Shown here one piece after another: positions 27,839-38,309 of a stretch of DNA of 64,000 bases; positions within the stretch are counted from its first letter, which is position 1; every line of letters starts with the position of its first letter. Under the pieces are notes generated by a model. It searched no databases, was not told where the DNA came from, and saw nothing but the letters and a program-made list of their open reading frames with translations. This DNA is from an uncultured Paracoccaceae bacterium (GTDB taxonomy: Bacteria > Pseudomonadota > Alphaproteobacteria > Rhodobacterales > Rhodobacteraceae), in the NCBI GenBank assembly GCA_947495295.1, contig CANLYJ010000008.1, positions 1 through 64,000 of the forward strand, read 5' to 3'. A program made the position numbers and the translations under genes.

Positions 27839-29149
27839 TTAGCGGTTTGCGGTTTCAAACCGGCGCAAGAGCGCGTCACCGCGTTCCTTGGCGCTGTCCA
27901 TCGCTTCCTGGGCGGATTTGTCGCCAGCCCAGATCGCTTCAAGCTCTTCGTCGATGATGCCGCGGATCTGATCAAACGATCCAAGGCGCAGACCTTTGGA
28001 GTTTGCGGTGGGTTCATTGGCCGTCATCTGGATCACGGCGATATCCGTGCCGGGGTTTTCATCGTAGAACCCGGCCGCACGGGTTGCTTCACCCGCCTCT
28101 GCGGTGATGGGCAGATAGCCCGTATCCTGGTGCCATTGTGCCTGCACATCGCTGGATGACAAGAAGGCCAGGAATTCGCCGACGCCTTTGTATTCCTCGG
28201 CCTCGTGTCCTTCCATGACCCAGAGCGATGCCCCGCCGATGATCGTGTTTTGTGGCCCGTTGCCGACACCTTCCCAATAGGGCAGTGGCCGCACATCAAA
28301 GTCGAATTCGGCTTCGGCCTTGATCCCGGCATAACCTGCAGAGCTTTCGGTGAAGAGCGCGCATTCACCTGCCCGGAAATTGGCGCCGCCTTCGTTGCGC
28401 CGTCCGGTATAGATGAATTTGCCGTCCTGAGCCCATTCACCCATGGCTGTCAGGTGGGCGACCTGGGCTTCGCCGTTCAGTTGCAGTTCGGTATCGAGCC
28501 CGGCAAAGCCGTTATCCTGGCTGGCGAAAGGCACGTCATGATAGGCCGAGAAGTTTTCGAGGTGGATCCAGCTTTGCCATGCGGTGACCAGCGGGCATTC
28601 GGACCCGCCCGCCTTGAGCGCCTCCAGCGTTTCGCCCACATTCTGCCATGTCGACAGGTCCGTGTCGGGGTCAACGCCTGCCGCCTCAAACGCGTTGCGG
28701 TTCACCCACAGCACGGGGGTGGAAGAGTTGAAGGGCAGGGACAGCATGTCGCCATCGGTCGTGGTGTAATACCCTTTGACCGCGCCGATATAGGCGTCGG
28801 GGTCAAATGTTGCTCCGCTTTCGGCCATGACTTCAAAGACTGGCTTGGTCGCGCCTTTGGCAGACATCATGGTTGCTGTCCCGACCTCGAACACCATCAG
28901 GATATGCGGCTGTTCACTGGCCCGGAACGCGGCGATGCCTGCGTTAAGTGTTTCGGAATAGTTGCCCTTGTGGCTTTGCACCACGACATAATCGCTTTGG
29001 CTGGCGTTGAATTCTTCAACCTGTGCTGCGACAAGTTCGCCCAAGCGGCCCGTGAAGGCGTGCCAGAACTGCACTTCTGTCTGTGCCATCGCGGCCAGTG
29101 GCGACAGGATGGTGGATACGGCGAGAGTGCCGATTAGAGATTTCTTCAT
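27839..29149 (-). CDS. ugpB: Periplasmic solute-binding protein, UgpB type
   Basis: The 436-residue product has a signal peptide ([20 protein letters not shown]) and the family 1 binding-protein start [20 protein letters not shown], very like UgpB, which binds sn-glycerol-3-phosphate. The start at 29149 follows a GGGGGGAAAG ribosome binding site; a longer frame upstream would hide the signal peptide. It leads the operon ugpBAEC. The 340-bp region up to rarA presumably holds the promoters; no Pho-box was recognised with confidence. Confidence 0.88.
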   Translation of the reverse strand: MKKSLIGTLAVSTILSPLAAMAQTEVQFWHAFTGRLGELVAAQVEEFNASQSDYVVVQSHKGNYSETLNAGIAAFRASEQPHILMVFEVGTATMMSAKGATKPVFEVMAESGATFDPDAYIGAVKGYYTTTDGDMLSLPFNSSTPVLWVNRNAFEAAGVDPDTDLSTWQNVGETLEALKAGGSECPLVTAWQSWIHLENFSAYHDVPFASQDNGFAGLDTELQLNGEAQVAHLTAMGEWAQDGKFIYTGRRNEGGANFRAGECALFTESSAGYAGIKAEAEFDFDVRPLPYWEGVGNGPQNTIIGGASLWVMEGHEAEEYKGVGEFLAFLSSSDVQAQWHQDTGYLPITAEAGEATRAAGFYDENPGTDIAVIQMTANEPTANSKGLRLGSFDQIRGIIDEELEAIWAGDKSAQEAMDSAKERGDALLRRFETANR

Positions 29150-29489
29150 TCTTTCCCCCCTTGCACCGCTAGGGTGCATTTTGTTGAGTTGCAGTGGGTT
29201 AGACCCTGCATCCGTCATGTAACCCGAAAACGATACACGGCTTTGGGCAATTATCAAGCTTGGCGAAATCCGGATGCTGGAGGTCTATTTCTGATATGTT
29301 GTCTTGTGCCTCGCTTGCCTTTCGGATGGCACGCGGTTGCGCACCCTTGTTCAGAATCGCAGAGACAGGCGACAGATATGTGACAGGCATCCTGTCAGCA
29401 GAACGCTTGCAAATGCCGCGTTCCCCGAACATATCCGTAGCTGAAATGTCCGACCTGATGATCATAAACACTGCCCGGGTGGACCGCTG

Positions 29490-30797
29490 ATGGGTGATTT
29501 GTTTGACAGCGCGCCTGTGCCGGATGATGCCCCGCGCCCACTGGCCGACCGGTTGCGCCCGAAGACCCTGTCAGAGGTGATCGGGCAGGATCAGGTGCTG
29601 GGGCCGGATGCCCCGCTGGGCACGATGTTGGCGTCTGGCACCTTGTCATCGTTGATTTTCTGGGGTCCGCCGGGCGTGGGCAAGACCACGATTGCCCGGC
29701 TGCTGGCCGATGAAACCGATCTGCATTTTGTGCAGATCAGCGCGATCTTCACTGGCGTCCCCGATCTGCGCAAAGTGTTCGAGGCCGCCAAGATGCGCCG
29801 CCGGAATGGCAAGGGCACGTTGTTGTTCGTGGATGAGATTCACCGTTTCAACAAGGCGCAGCAGGATGGGTTTCTGCCCTATATGGAGGATGGCACGATC
29901 CTGCTGGTGGGGGCCACGACCGAAAATCCAAGCTTTGAGTTGAACGCCGCTGTGCTGAGCCGGTCGCAGGTCTTTATCCTGACCCGGTTGGATTTGAAGG
30001 ATCTTGAGCTGCTGGCGCAGCGCGCCGAGAAGGAATTGGATAAGGCGCTGCCGCTGGATGGTCACGCCCGTGATGCATTGTTGGAGATGGCTGATGGCGA
30101 TGGTCGCGCGCTGTTGAACCTGATCGAACAGATCAGTGCCTGGAAAGTGGACGGCAAGCTGACCACTGATGATCTGACCAAGCGGCTGATGAAGCGTGCC
30201 GTCAAATACGACAAATCGGGGGACGAGCATTACAACCTGATTTCGGCACTGCACAAATCTGTGCGTGGGTCGGACCCGGATGCCGCCCTTTACTGGTTTG
30301 CCCGGATGCTGGCGGGCGGTGAGGACCCCCGGTTTCTGGCCCGTCGCATCACCCGCATGGCGGTTGAGGATATCGGGCTGGCTGATCCGCAGGCGCAGGC
30401 GGTTTGTTTGCAGGCGTGGGAAACCTATGAACGGTTAGGGTCGCCTGAGGGCGAGTTGGCGCTGGCGCAGGCGTTGACCTATCTGGCGCTCGCCCCGAAA
30501 TCGAATGCGACTTATGTGGCTTATAAGGGCGCTGTGGCTGCGGCCAAGAAAACCGGGTCAGAGCCGCCGCCTGCCCATATTCTGAATGCCCCTACGACCC
30601 TGATGAAAGAACAGGGATTTGGTGCGGGCTATGCCTATGATCATGACGCAGAGGACGGGTTTTCGGGCCAGAACTATTTCCCTGATGGGATGAAACGCGG
30701 TGTTTATTACCTGCCCGTGGATCGCGGGTTTGAGCGGGAATTGAAGAAGCGGGTCGATTACTTTGCCGGACTGCGCGCCAAACGCGCCAAGAATTGA
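29490..30797 (+). CDS. rarA: Replication-associated recombination protein A (RarA/MgsA)
   Basis: The 435-residue AAA+ ATPase has ADRLRPKTLSEVIGQDQVLG, Walker A GPPGVGKTT near residue 57, Walker B LLFVDEIHRFNKAQQD and the MgsA C-terminal domain ending RKYFP-like FPDGMKRGVYYLPVDRGFE. RarA acts at stalled replication forks with SSB. The gene heads the plus-strand run rarA-crcB-rluC-HAD-ATP12. Confidence 0.95.
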   Translation: MGDLFDSAPVPDDAPRPLADRLRPKTLSEVIGQDQVLGPDAPLGTMLASGTLSSLIFWGPPGVGKTTIARLLADETDLHFVQISAIFTGVPDLRKVFEAAKMRRRNGKGTLLFVDEIHRFNKAQQDGFLPYMEDGTILLVGATTENPSFELNAAVLSRSQVFILTRLDLKDLELLAQRAEKELDKALPLDGHARDALLEMADGDGRALLNLIEQISAWKVDGKLTTDDLTKRLMKRAVKYDKSGDEHYNLISALHKSVRGSDPDAALYWFARMLAGGEDPRFLARRITRMAVEDIGLADPQAQAVCLQAWETYERLGSPEGELALAQALTYLALAPKSNATYVAYKGAVAAAKKTGSEPPPAHILNAPTTLMKEQGFGAGYAYDHDAEDGFSGQNYFPDGMKRGVYYLPVDRGFERELKKRVDYFAGLRAKRAKN

Positions 30798-30829
30798 CAT
30801 TCACCCCGGAACGGGCGAAGGCACGGCAT

Positions 30830-31189
30830 ATGATGGCACCTGTAATCTCTGTAGCGCTTGGCGGCGCGATTGGCTCTGTTCTGCGATATCTTGTGGGGCT
30901 GATGGTCGTGTTCCCGCTGGGCACGCTGGCGGTGAATGTGATCGGATCATTTGCCATCGGGTTGGTCTGGGTGCATCTGGCCGATAAGGGCTTGCAGCAT
31001 TGGTTACCGTTTTTGATGACCGGCGTGTTGGGCGGGTTCACCACCTTTTCGGCGTTCACCCTGGATGCGCTGCGATTGGTCGAGGATGGCCGAGTCATGG
31101 CGGCGGGTGGTTATGTGCTGGCGTCGCTGATTGTGTCCGTGATCGCCTGCGCGCTGGGTCTGTGGATGGCGCGGGGAATGACGGTATGA
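30830..31189 (+). CDS. crcB: Fluoride ion channel CrcB/Fluc
   Basis: The 119-residue protein has four predicted helices, the NVIGSFAIGLVW motif with the conserved Asn, and GGFTTFSAFTLDA with the Phe-box and Na+ site residues. It exports fluoride as a dual-topology dimer. The ATG at 30830 is preferred; a TTG at 30794 would extend it upstream. Its stop overlaps the rluC start by four bases. No fluoride riboswitch is evident in the 32 bp after rarA. Confidence 0.92.
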   Translation: MMAPVISVALGGAIGSVLRYLVGLMVVFPLGTLAVNVIGSFAIGLVWVHLADKGLQHWLPFLMTGVLGGFTTFSAFTLDALRLVEDGRVMAAGGYVLASLIVSVIACALGLWMARGMTV

Positions 31190-32241
31190 GCGGTGTGCAA
31201 ACGCGGGTGATTGGCCCGGATGATGGGGATCAGCGGGTGGATCGGTATCTGCGCCGCCTGTTTCCGCATCTGACCCAAGGCCGCATTGAAAAGATGTGCC
31301 GCAAGGGTGAATTGCGGGTCGATGGTGGCCGGGTCAAGACGAATACACGGCTTGAGGTCGGGCAGAAGGTGCGGATTCCTCCGCTGCCCAGTGAGGCGGA
31401 GGCCGAGGCCGCCCGCGCGCTGGCCAAGCATGGTGTCACCAAGGCGGACGCCAAGCTGATCCAGTCCTGTGTCATCTATAAAGACGACCATATTATTGCG
31501 ATCAACAAGCCTGCCGGGTTGGCGACGCAAGGAGGGTCCAAGACCACCCGCCATGTCGATGGCATGGCCGAGGCGCTGACCTTTGGCTATGATGAAAAGC
31601 CGCGTCTGGTGCATCGGTTGGACAAGGATACATCAGGTGTTCTGCTGCTGGCCCGCACAAGGATGATGGCCAAGCAATTGACCGAGAACCTCAAACACCG
31701 TGAGACCCGCAAGATTTACTGGGCGGCCGTTGCCGGTGTGCCCCATCCGCGTGCGGGCACAATCAAATACGGGCTGGTCAAGGCGCCCGGCCACGGGCGC
31801 GGTGGCGAGAATGAAAAGATGCGCTGTGTCCATCCGCGTGATGTGGACAGCACCGAAGGCGCGAAACGTGCCACCAGCGATTATGCCGTGATGGATACGC
31901 TGGCCAGCCGCGCGGCATGGTGCGCGCTGGTTCCCATCACCGGCCGTACCCACCAATTGCGCGCCCACATGGCCGAGATCGGCCACCCGATTGTCGGCGA
32001 CGGCAAATATGGCGGGTCGGGGCAGGAGAACCTTGGCGATGGCTGGGGCGCTGGCATGGGGTCAGAGATTGGCCGCAAGATGCATCTGCATGCCCGCAGC
32101 CTGACGATTGAACATCCGGTCACCAAGGCCACCTTGCATCTGACCGCCCCGCTGCCAGCGCATATGCAGCATACCTGGGATTTTGTCGGCTGGGTTGTCG
32201 ACCATGCCCCGGTTGATCCGTTCAATATGCCTGATGCCTGA
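31186..32241 (+). CDS. rluC: RluC-family 23S rRNA pseudouridine synthase
   Basis: The 351-residue product has an N-terminal S4 RNA-binding domain (~15-75, DRYLRRLFPHLTQGRIEKMC) and the catalytic RluA/RluC block VHRLDKDTSGVLLLARTRMM with the active Asp. It isomerises specific uridines of 23S rRNA (U955/U2504/U2580 in E. coli). The start at 31186 overlaps crcB by four bases; it also overlaps the HAD gene by eight bases. Confidence 0.9.
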   Translation: MSGVQTRVIGPDDGDQRVDRYLRRLFPHLTQGRIEKMCRKGELRVDGGRVKTNTRLEVGQKVRIPPLPSEAEAEAARALAKHGVTKADAKLIQSCVIYKDDHIIAINKPAGLATQGGSKTTRHVDGMAEALTFGYDEKPRLVHRLDKDTSGVLLLARTRMMAKQLTENLKHRETRKIYWAAVAGVPHPRAGTIKYGLVKAPGHGRGGENEKMRCVHPRDVDSTEGAKRATSDYAVMDTLASRAAWCALVPITGRTHQLRAHMAEIGHPIVGDGKYGGSGQENLGDGWGAGMGSEIGRKMHLHARSLTIEHPVTKATLHLTAPLPAHMQHTWDFVGWVVDHAPVDPFNMPDA

Positions 32242-32911
32242 TTTGCGTTTGGTGATATTCGATGTGGACGGCACGCTGGTTGATAGTCAGGTGATGATCT
32301 ACGACGCTTTCGCCTTTGCCTATGAGCGCGCGGGGCTGCCGGTGCCTGATCGTGATGCGGCGCTAAGCTATGTCGGGATGTCGCTGGAAAAGATATTCCC
32401 GGCACTTTCACCCGATCAGGATGCCGCCACCCATGCGGCGCTGACCCAAGGATATCGCGACGCCTATTTTCATATCCGGCAGGCGCGGGGCAGCAATGCG
32501 ACTTCACCCTTCTTTCCGGGCGCGCGTGAGGTGCTGGATGCGTATCATGCGCAGGACTGGACCTTGCTGGGCGTTGCCACGGGCAAATCCACCCGGGGCC
32601 TTGATAAACTGATTGAGGGGCATGGGCTGGACGGGTATTTTGTCAGCCGCCAAACCGCAGATGATCACCCGTCAAAGCCGAATCCGTCGATGATCCATGC
32701 GATCCTGTCCCAGACCGGTGTGCCCGCCGAAAAGGCGGTGATGATTGGCGATACGACCTTTGACATGGATATGGGCCGCGCGGCGGGGGCCAAGACGATT
32801 GGTGTCAGCTGGGGGTATCACCCGGCAGAAACACTGCGCCCCGATATCTTGATTGATGATTTCACAGCTCTCCCTGATGCGGTGGATCAATTGATAGGAC
32901 CCGTGCAATGA
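32234..32911 (+). CDS. HAD-superfamily hydrolase (subfamily IA)
   Basis: The 225-residue enzyme has HAD motif I DVDGTLVDS, motif II GVATGKSTRG (with Thr), Lys in HPSKPNP and motif IV MIGDTTFDMDMG. It is a phosphoglycolate-phosphatase-like or similar small-molecule phosphatase; this adjacency to rluC is common in alphaproteobacteria. The start overlaps rluC, and its end overlaps the ATP12 gene by four bases. Confidence 0.9.
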   Translation: MPDLRLVIFDVDGTLVDSQVMIYDAFAFAYERAGLPVPDRDAALSYVGMSLEKIFPALSPDQDAATHAALTQGYRDAYFHIRQARGSNATSPFFPGAREVLDAYHAQDWTLLGVATGKSTRGLDKLIEGHGLDGYFVSRQTADDHPSKPNPSMIHAILSQTGVPAEKAVMIGDTTFDMDMGRAAGAKTIGVSWGYHPAETLRPDILIDDFTALPDAVDQLIGPVQ

Positions 32912-33618
32912 GCGACTGGAAACCGAAACGGTTCTGGAAAACGGCCAAGGCGGAGGCTTGCGCGGGGGGCTTCACCGTTTTGCTGGATGAGCGGACCGTC
33001 AAGACACCGGCAAAGGCCAGCCTGACTGTGCCGACCCTTGCCATGGCAGAGGCAATTGCGGCGGAATGGGATGCGCAGGGTGAATTGCTGGACCCCGCTA
33101 CGATGCCCGTTACCCGTGGGGCCAATGCCGCGATTGACAAGGTGCGCGTGCAACGAGCCGAGGTTGTGGCGCTGTTGGCGGAATATGGTGACAGTGATCT
33201 GTTATGTTACCGCGCTGCGGGGCCGGAAGGCTTGGTCAAGAAACAGGCGCAGAACTGGGACCCGATGCTGGATTGGGCTGCAAATACGCTGGGCGTCCGG
33301 CTGTTTGTGGGACAGGGCGTCATGCACGTGCCACAGACAACGGACGCGCTGGGTCGGTTGCGGGCGCAGCTGGATGAGTTTGACGCATTTGCACTGGCTG
33401 CAGCGCATGATCTGATCAGCCTGTCGGGGTCTTTGGTTCTGGCGCTGGCTGTCACAAGGGATGCGATTTCGGTTGAGGATGCATGGTTGTTGTCGCGTAT
33501 TGATGAGCATTGGCAAATCGCCGAATGGGGCGAGGATGAAGAGGCCGCTGCAACCGAAGCGACCAAGCGCCGCGCCTTTTTGGATGCCGCGCGGTTCTAT
33601 CAACTTTCGCAGTCGTAA
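32908..33618 (+). CDS. ATP12-family F1-ATPase assembly chaperone
   Basis: The 236-residue product starts MSDWKPKRFWKTAKAEACAG and has GGFTVLLDERTVKTPAKASL and LDPATMPVTRGANAAIDKV, the N-terminal blocks of the ATP12 family that helps assemble the F1 alpha/beta subunits in mitochondria and alphaproteobacteria. Translation is coupled to the HAD gene (ATGA). It is the last gene of its run. Confidence 0.9.
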   Translation: MSDWKPKRFWKTAKAEACAGGFTVLLDERTVKTPAKASLTVPTLAMAEAIAAEWDAQGELLDPATMPVTRGANAAIDKVRVQRAEVVALLAEYGDSDLLCYRAAGPEGLVKKQAQNWDPMLDWAANTLGVRLFVGQGVMHVPQTTDALGRLRAQLDEFDAFALAAAHDLISLSGSLVLALAVTRDAISVEDAWLLSRIDEHWQIAEWGEDEEAAATEATKRRAFLDAARFYQLSQS

Positions 33619-33834
33619 TCGAAACAGTGCGTTTCCAAGCAATCAGCAAAAAAACCGCTTGATTCGACGTCAATTGCACAGAGATTTGCCACGGTTACCC
33701 TTGACCTCAACCGCAGAATGCCGAAACTCTTGCTCCATTGAGTTGGGACACTGCTCAAAAATCATGACTGTCTAAAGGGACGGGACAAAAATTGGCTGCT
33801 TCATGTTGAAGCAGAAACTCAGGAAGAGGTAAAA

Positions 33835-34854
33835 ATGAAAAAAACCGTATTATTCGGCGCGCTGACTGTTGCTGGTCTTGCTGCCGGCATGGCTTCGGCG
33901 GCAACGCTAGATGATGTCAAGGCTCGCGGCTCGCTGAACTGCGGCGTGACAACTGGCCTGGTCGGCTTTGCATCGCCTGATGCGAACGGCGTCTGGGACG
34001 GGTTTGACGTTGGTGTTTGCCGCGCTGTTGCAGCGGCGATCTTTGGCGATCCGACAGCTGTTGAGTTCGTTCCAACAACCGGCAAGACACGCTTTACAGC
34101 GCTGGCCTCCGGCGAGATCGACATGCTGGCCCGGAACACAACCTGGACCTTCAGCCGCGACATCGACCTGAAGTTCGAATTCACCGGCGTCAACTACTAT
34201 GACGGTCAAGGCTTCCTGGTCCCCAAGGATCTGGGCGTTTCTTCCGCCAAGGATCTGGACGGCGCGACTGTCTGCATTCAGACTGGCACAACAACAGAGC
34301 TGAACCTGGCCGACTTCTTCCGGTCCAACAACATCTCTTACGATCCTGTGCCGATTGAAACCAACGCAGAAGGCCAGCAGCAGTACCTTGCCGGTGCTTG
34401 CGACGTTTACACAACTGACGCATCCGGTCTGGCATCCACACGTGCTGCTTTCGAAAACCCAGGCGATCACGTTCTGCTGCCTGAAATCATCTCTAAAGAG
34501 CCACTTGGCCCGCTTGTCCGCCACGGCGACAACGACTGGGGTGATGTGGTCCGTTGGACACTGAACGCACTGATCACAGCTGAAGAGCTGGGTGTCACAT
34601 CTGCAAATGTTGCCGATCTGGCCGCTGCACCAACAGACAACCCAGAAGTGAACCGCCTGCTGGGCACCGAAGGTGAGCTGGGCGCGATGCTGGGTCTGGA
34701 AGCAGACTGGGCGAAGAACGCGATTGCTGCCGGTGGTAACTATGGCGAGCTGTTCGAAAAGAACATCGGTGAGAACACCCCAATCGGCCTGGCGCGCGGT
34801 CTGAACGCGCAGTGGACCGAAGGTGGTCTGATCTACTCTCCACCTTTCCGTTAA
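33835..34854 (+). CDS. aapJ: General L-amino acid ABC transporter, binding protein
   Basis: The 339-residue product has a signal peptide (MKKTVLFGALTVAGLAAGMASA) and the family 3 binding fold of AapJ/BztA (VKARGSLNCGVTTGLVGFAS ... NTTWTFSRDIDLKFEFTGVNYYDGQGF split over the usual blocks). It delivers a broad range of L-amino acids to AapQM. A strong ribosome binding site, GGAAGAGG, precedes the ATG. Codon use is strongly biased (many C/A-ending frequent codons), consistent with high expression. Confidence 0.93.
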   Translation: MKKTVLFGALTVAGLAAGMASAATLDDVKARGSLNCGVTTGLVGFASPDANGVWDGFDVGVCRAVAAAIFGDPTAVEFVPTTGKTRFTALASGEIDMLARNTTWTFSRDIDLKFEFTGVNYYDGQGFLVPKDLGVSSAKDLDGATVCIQTGTTTELNLADFFRSNNISYDPVPIETNAEGQQQYLAGACDVYTTDASGLASTRAAFENPGDHVLLPEIISKEPLGPLVRHGDNDWGDVVRWTLNALITAEELGVTSANVADLAAAPTDNPEVNRLLGTEGELGAMLGLEADWAKNAIAAGGNYGELFEKNIGENTPIGLARGLNAQWTEGGLIYSPPFR

Positions 34855-34870
34855 GGAAAACCTGAACGAC

Positions 34871-34900
34871 CAAAGGGCGCGGTACACACCGCGCCCTTTG
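34871..34900 (+). promoter_or_regulatory. Perfect hairpin between aapJ and aapQ
   Basis: Arms CAAAGGGCGCGGT and ACCGCGCCCTTTG form a 13-bp stem with a four-base loop and no T run. Such hairpins after binding-protein genes usually stabilise the 5' message or partly attenuate transcription, giving more binding protein than permease. Confidence 0.65.
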
Positions 34901-34982
34901 ACAAAGAAGACCAGAAAAATCGGTGCATAGAGCTGCGCAAAGTGGCCATGACAAGTGACACCGAGTTAACGGGGAAAAATTT

Positions 34983-36197
34983 ATGACGTCGATTACAGAC
35001 CCGCCACAGGGGTCATTCCGCCTGTCGATGCTCATCAACGACACGCGCTACCGGTCCTATACATTCCAGTTTATTGCGCTCGTGGTGTTGATCGGCTTCA
35101 TGGCCTATCTCGGTATGAACCTTGTCAGTAACCTTGCCGCTGCAGGGCTGAACATCTCTTTTGATTTCCTGGGTGATCCAGCCGGTTATGACATTAACCA
35201 GCGCCCCATCGAATATGACAGTCAGTCATCGCATTTGCGCGCCTCGGTGGTTGGCATCATCAATACGCTGATCATTGCCGTTCTGGCCTGTATCACGGCC
35301 ACGATTTTCGGTGTCGTCGCCGGTGTTTTACGGCTGTCCAACAACTGGGTCGTTTCCAAACTGATGGCCATTTATGTTGAGATTTTCCGCAACGTCCCCG
35401 TCCTGATCTGGATCATCATCATCTTTTCGATCATGACCGTCAGCATGCCGTCGCCGCGCGCCTTCCGGGGTGATGATCCGTCGTCCAGCATGCTGTTTGA
35501 TACATTTGCATTCACCAATCGCGGTGTTTATACACCCAAGCCGATTTTTGATAGCGGCGGTTGGATTGTGGTTGCCGTGTTCATTCTGTCGATCATCGGG
35601 ATTTTTGCTTATCGCCGCTATGCGACGAAGAAGCTTTATGCGACCGGGCAGCTTTTGCCGACATTCTGGCCATCCGTTGCGATGTTCTTTGTCCCTGCGA
35701 TACTGGTCTATTATATTCTGGGTCGTCCGATCACACTGGAATACCCGGAACTGAGCGGCTTCAACTTCCAAGGCGGGATACAGCTGCGTGGGTCGCTGAT
35801 TGCCTTATGGTTCGCGTTGGCGATCTACACCGGTGCATTCATCGCTGAAAACGTTCGTGCCGGTATTCAGGCGATTTCCAAGGGCCAGACAGAGGCGGCT
35901 GCGTCGCTGGGTCTGCGTCCTGGCCGGATCATGAACCTTGTGATCCTGCCGCAGGCGCTCCGGGTCATCATTCCGCCGCTGATTTCGCAATATCTGAACA
36001 TCACCAAGAACTCTTCGCTCGCCATCGCCGTTGGTTACATGGATGTCACCGCTACACTGGGCGGTATCACCCTGAACCAGACCGGTCGGGCGATTGAGGC
36101 GGTTCTGCTGCTGATGTTGTTCTACCTGACGATCTCGCTTCTGATTTCGGCGGTGATGAACGTCTACAACAACTCTGTTAAGTTGAAGGAGCGCTGA
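34983..36197 (+). CDS. aapQ: General L-amino acid ABC transporter, permease AapQ
   Basis: The 404-residue membrane protein has eight or so helices and the HisM/GlnP-type EAA loop AISKGQTEAAASLGLRPGRIMNLVILPQAL near residue 305, broken here into family blocks. An insertion between the first and last helices is typical of AapQ/BztB. It starts after a 128-bp gap that includes the hairpin. Confidence 0.92.
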   Translation: MTSITDPPQGSFRLSMLINDTRYRSYTFQFIALVVLIGFMAYLGMNLVSNLAAAGLNISFDFLGDPAGYDINQRPIEYDSQSSHLRASVVGIINTLIIAVLACITATIFGVVAGVLRLSNNWVVSKLMAIYVEIFRNVPVLIWIIIIFSIMTVSMPSPRAFRGDDPSSSMLFDTFAFTNRGVYTPKPIFDSGGWIVVAVFILSIIGIFAYRRYATKKLYATGQLLPTFWPSVAMFFVPAILVYYILGRPITLEYPELSGFNFQGGIQLRGSLIALWFALAIYTGAFIAENVRAGIQAISKGQTEAAASLGLRPGRIMNLVILPQALRVIIPPLISQYLNITKNSSLAIAVGYMDVTATLGGITLNQTGRAIEAVLLLMLFYLTISLLISAVMNVYNNSVKLKER

Positions 36198-36198
36198 T

Positions 36199-37497
36199 AT
36201 GTCAGATACGCATGCACACTCAGTCGCTTTTGTTCGCACCGAAACGCTGCCTGAACTGCCGCCACCAGCCAGTCAGGCAGGGATTGTCAAATGGATGCGC
36301 GAGAACCTGTTTTCGAGCGTCCCCAACGGTATCCTGACGCTGGCGGCGATCTATGTGATCTACCTGATCGTCACCTCTGCATTTCCGTGGATTGCTAACG
36401 GGATCTGGAATGCGGATTCGCTGGCCGAATGCCGGACCATCCTTGATGGAACCACGGGTGCGTGTTTCTCGGTCCTGACAGAACGATGGAACCAGCTTCT
36501 ATTCGGGTTCAGCTACCCGACCGAGCATTACTGGCGGCCAAGCGTTGCCTTTGTTCTGCTGTTCGCAGCGGCCGCGCCGGTGATGTTCTTTGATCTGCCG
36601 CGCAAGCTGCTGATCTTTACAGGCATCTACCCGTTTCTGGCCTACTGGTTGATCTGGGGCGGAACGATCTTTACCCCGCTATTTGCGCTGGTTGGTTTGG
36701 TCATCGGTTATCTGGTCTATGCCCGCTTTGTGAAGGACAGCTTTGCAATGGGCTTTTTCGGTGGGGTGATTGCCGCGCTGATGACCTGGTTCATTGGTGG
36801 CTACATCACTGAAGCCATAGCGCCGGCAGAACCCTTCCTTGAAGCGGTGCAATCACGGAACATGGGGGGCTTCATGCTCAACATGATCCTGGGTGTCGTC
36901 TGCGTGTCGCTGTCCTTGCCGATTGGTATCGTGTTGGCGCTGGGCCGTCAGTCCGACATGCCGATCATCAAGTGGATTTGTGTTGTCTTCATCGAGTTCA
37001 TTCGGGGCGTGCCGCTGATCACACTGCTTTTCGTGGCAAACGTGGTTCTGGCCTATTTCCTGCCACCGGGTACGACGTTTGATTTGATCTTGCGGGTGAT
37101 CATCATGATCACGATGTTTTCGGCGGCCTATATCGCCGAGGTGATCCGTGGTGGTCTGGCGGCCTTGCCCAAGGGGCAATACGAGGCGGCTGACAGCCTT
37201 GGATTGGACTATGCGCAGGCGATGCGCCTGATCATCCTACCGCAAGCGCTGAAAATCTCGATCCCGGGCATCGTGAACGTGGCCGTTGGTCTGTTCAAGG
37301 ATACGGTTCTGGTGTCGGTCATTTCGATGTTCGATCTGCTGGGCATGATCCGTGGTCCCATCTTGTCGTCGACCGATTGGAACGGCGTTTATTGGGAACT
37401 GTTCATGGCCGCTTCCGTTCTGTTCTTTGTCGTCTGCTACGGCATTTCACAATACTCACAATGGTTGGAGCGCAGGCTCGCAACCGACCACCGATAG
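36199..37497 (+). CDS. aapM: General L-amino acid ABC transporter, permease AapM
   Basis: The 432-residue partner permease has an extended N-terminal set of helices and the EAA loop ALPKGQYEAADSLGLDYAQA followed by MRLIILPQALKISIPG. It starts one base after the aapQ stop region and is followed after 12 bases by aapP. AapM pairs with AapQ in the membrane. Confidence 0.92.
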   Translation: MSDTHAHSVAFVRTETLPELPPPASQAGIVKWMRENLFSSVPNGILTLAAIYVIYLIVTSAFPWIANGIWNADSLAECRTILDGTTGACFSVLTERWNQLLFGFSYPTEHYWRPSVAFVLLFAAAAPVMFFDLPRKLLIFTGIYPFLAYWLIWGGTIFTPLFALVGLVIGYLVYARFVKDSFAMGFFGGVIAALMTWFIGGYITEAIAPAEPFLEAVQSRNMGGFMLNMILGVVCVSLSLPIGIVLALGRQSDMPIIKWICVVFIEFIRGVPLITLLFVANVVLAYFLPPGTTFDLILRVIIMITMFSAAYIAEVIRGGLAALPKGQYEAADSLGLDYAQAMRLIILPQALKISIPGIVNVAVGLFKDTVLVSVISMFDLLGMIRGPILSSTDWNGVYWELFMAASVLFFVVCYGISQYSQWLERRLATDHR

Positions 37498-37509
37498 GAG
37501 GCTGATATC

Positions 37510-38301
37510 ATGGCCGAAGCAACACTGACAAAAGCCTCTGACGCACCGAAGATGCAAGTCTCGGACGAGTTGGCGATTACCATTGAGAATATGAACAAAT
37601 GGTACGGGTCATTCCACGTTTTGCGTGACATCGACCTGAGCGTTTATCGCGGCGAGCGAATCGTGATTTGTGGCCCGTCCGGGTCCGGCAAATCGACCCT
37701 GATCCGCTGCATCAACGCGTTGGAAGAGCACCAGCAGGGCAAGATTACGGTGGATGGCACTGTGCTGTCCTCTGATCTGAAGAATATCGACAAGATCCGG
37801 TCAGAGGTTGGCATGTGCTTTCAGCATTTCAACCTGTTTCCGCATCTGACGATTTTGGAGAACTGCACGCTGGCCCCGATCTGGGTGCGCAAGACCCCCA
37901 AGAAGGAAGCCGAAGAAACGGCGATGCATTTCCTTGAAAAGGTGAAGATCCCCGAACAGGCCGACAAATATCCCGGCCAGCTATCGGGTGGACAGCAGCA
38001 GCGTGTGGCCATCGCCCGCTCGCTTTGCATGAAGCCACGCATCATGCTGTTTGATGAGCCCACATCGGCTCTTGATCCAGAGATGATCAAGGAAGTGCTG
38101 GATACGATGATTGAACTGGCCGAGGAAGGTATGACCATGCTGTGCGTGACGCACGAGATGGGCTTTGCCCGGCAGGTGGCGAACCGCGTTATCTTTATGG
38201 ACCAGGGCCAGATTGTTGAACAGAACGAGCCTGAAGAGTTCTTCCTCAATCCGCAGTCGGATCGGACGCAACTGTTCCTGAGCCAGATCCTCGGACACTG
38301 A
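37510..38301 (+). CDS. aapP: General L-amino acid ABC transporter, ATPase AapP
   Basis: The 263-residue ATPase has Walker [10 protein letters not shown] near residue 57, signature LSGGQQQR, Walker [21 protein letters not shown] and the His switch THEMGFAR, the GlnQ/HisP type. It drives the AapJQM system and ends the operon. Confidence 0.94.
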   Translation: MAEATLTKASDAPKMQVSDELAITIENMNKWYGSFHVLRDIDLSVYRGERIVICGPSGSGKSTLIRCINALEEHQQGKITVDGTVLSSDLKNIDKIRSEVGMCFQHFNLFPHLTILENCTLAPIWVRKTPKKEAEETAMHFLEKVKIPEQADKYPGQLSGGQQQRVAIARSLCMKPRIMLFDEPTSALDPEMIKEVLDTMIELAEEGMTMLCVTHEMGFARQVANRVIFMDQGQIVEQNEPEEFFLNPQSDRTQLFLSQILGH

Positions 38302-38309
38302 AACTCGCC

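Noticed and set aside
29260..29490. A 76-codon plus-strand frame ending at the rarA start
   Set aside because: No homology or ribosome binding site; it lies in the likely promoter region of rarA and ugpB.
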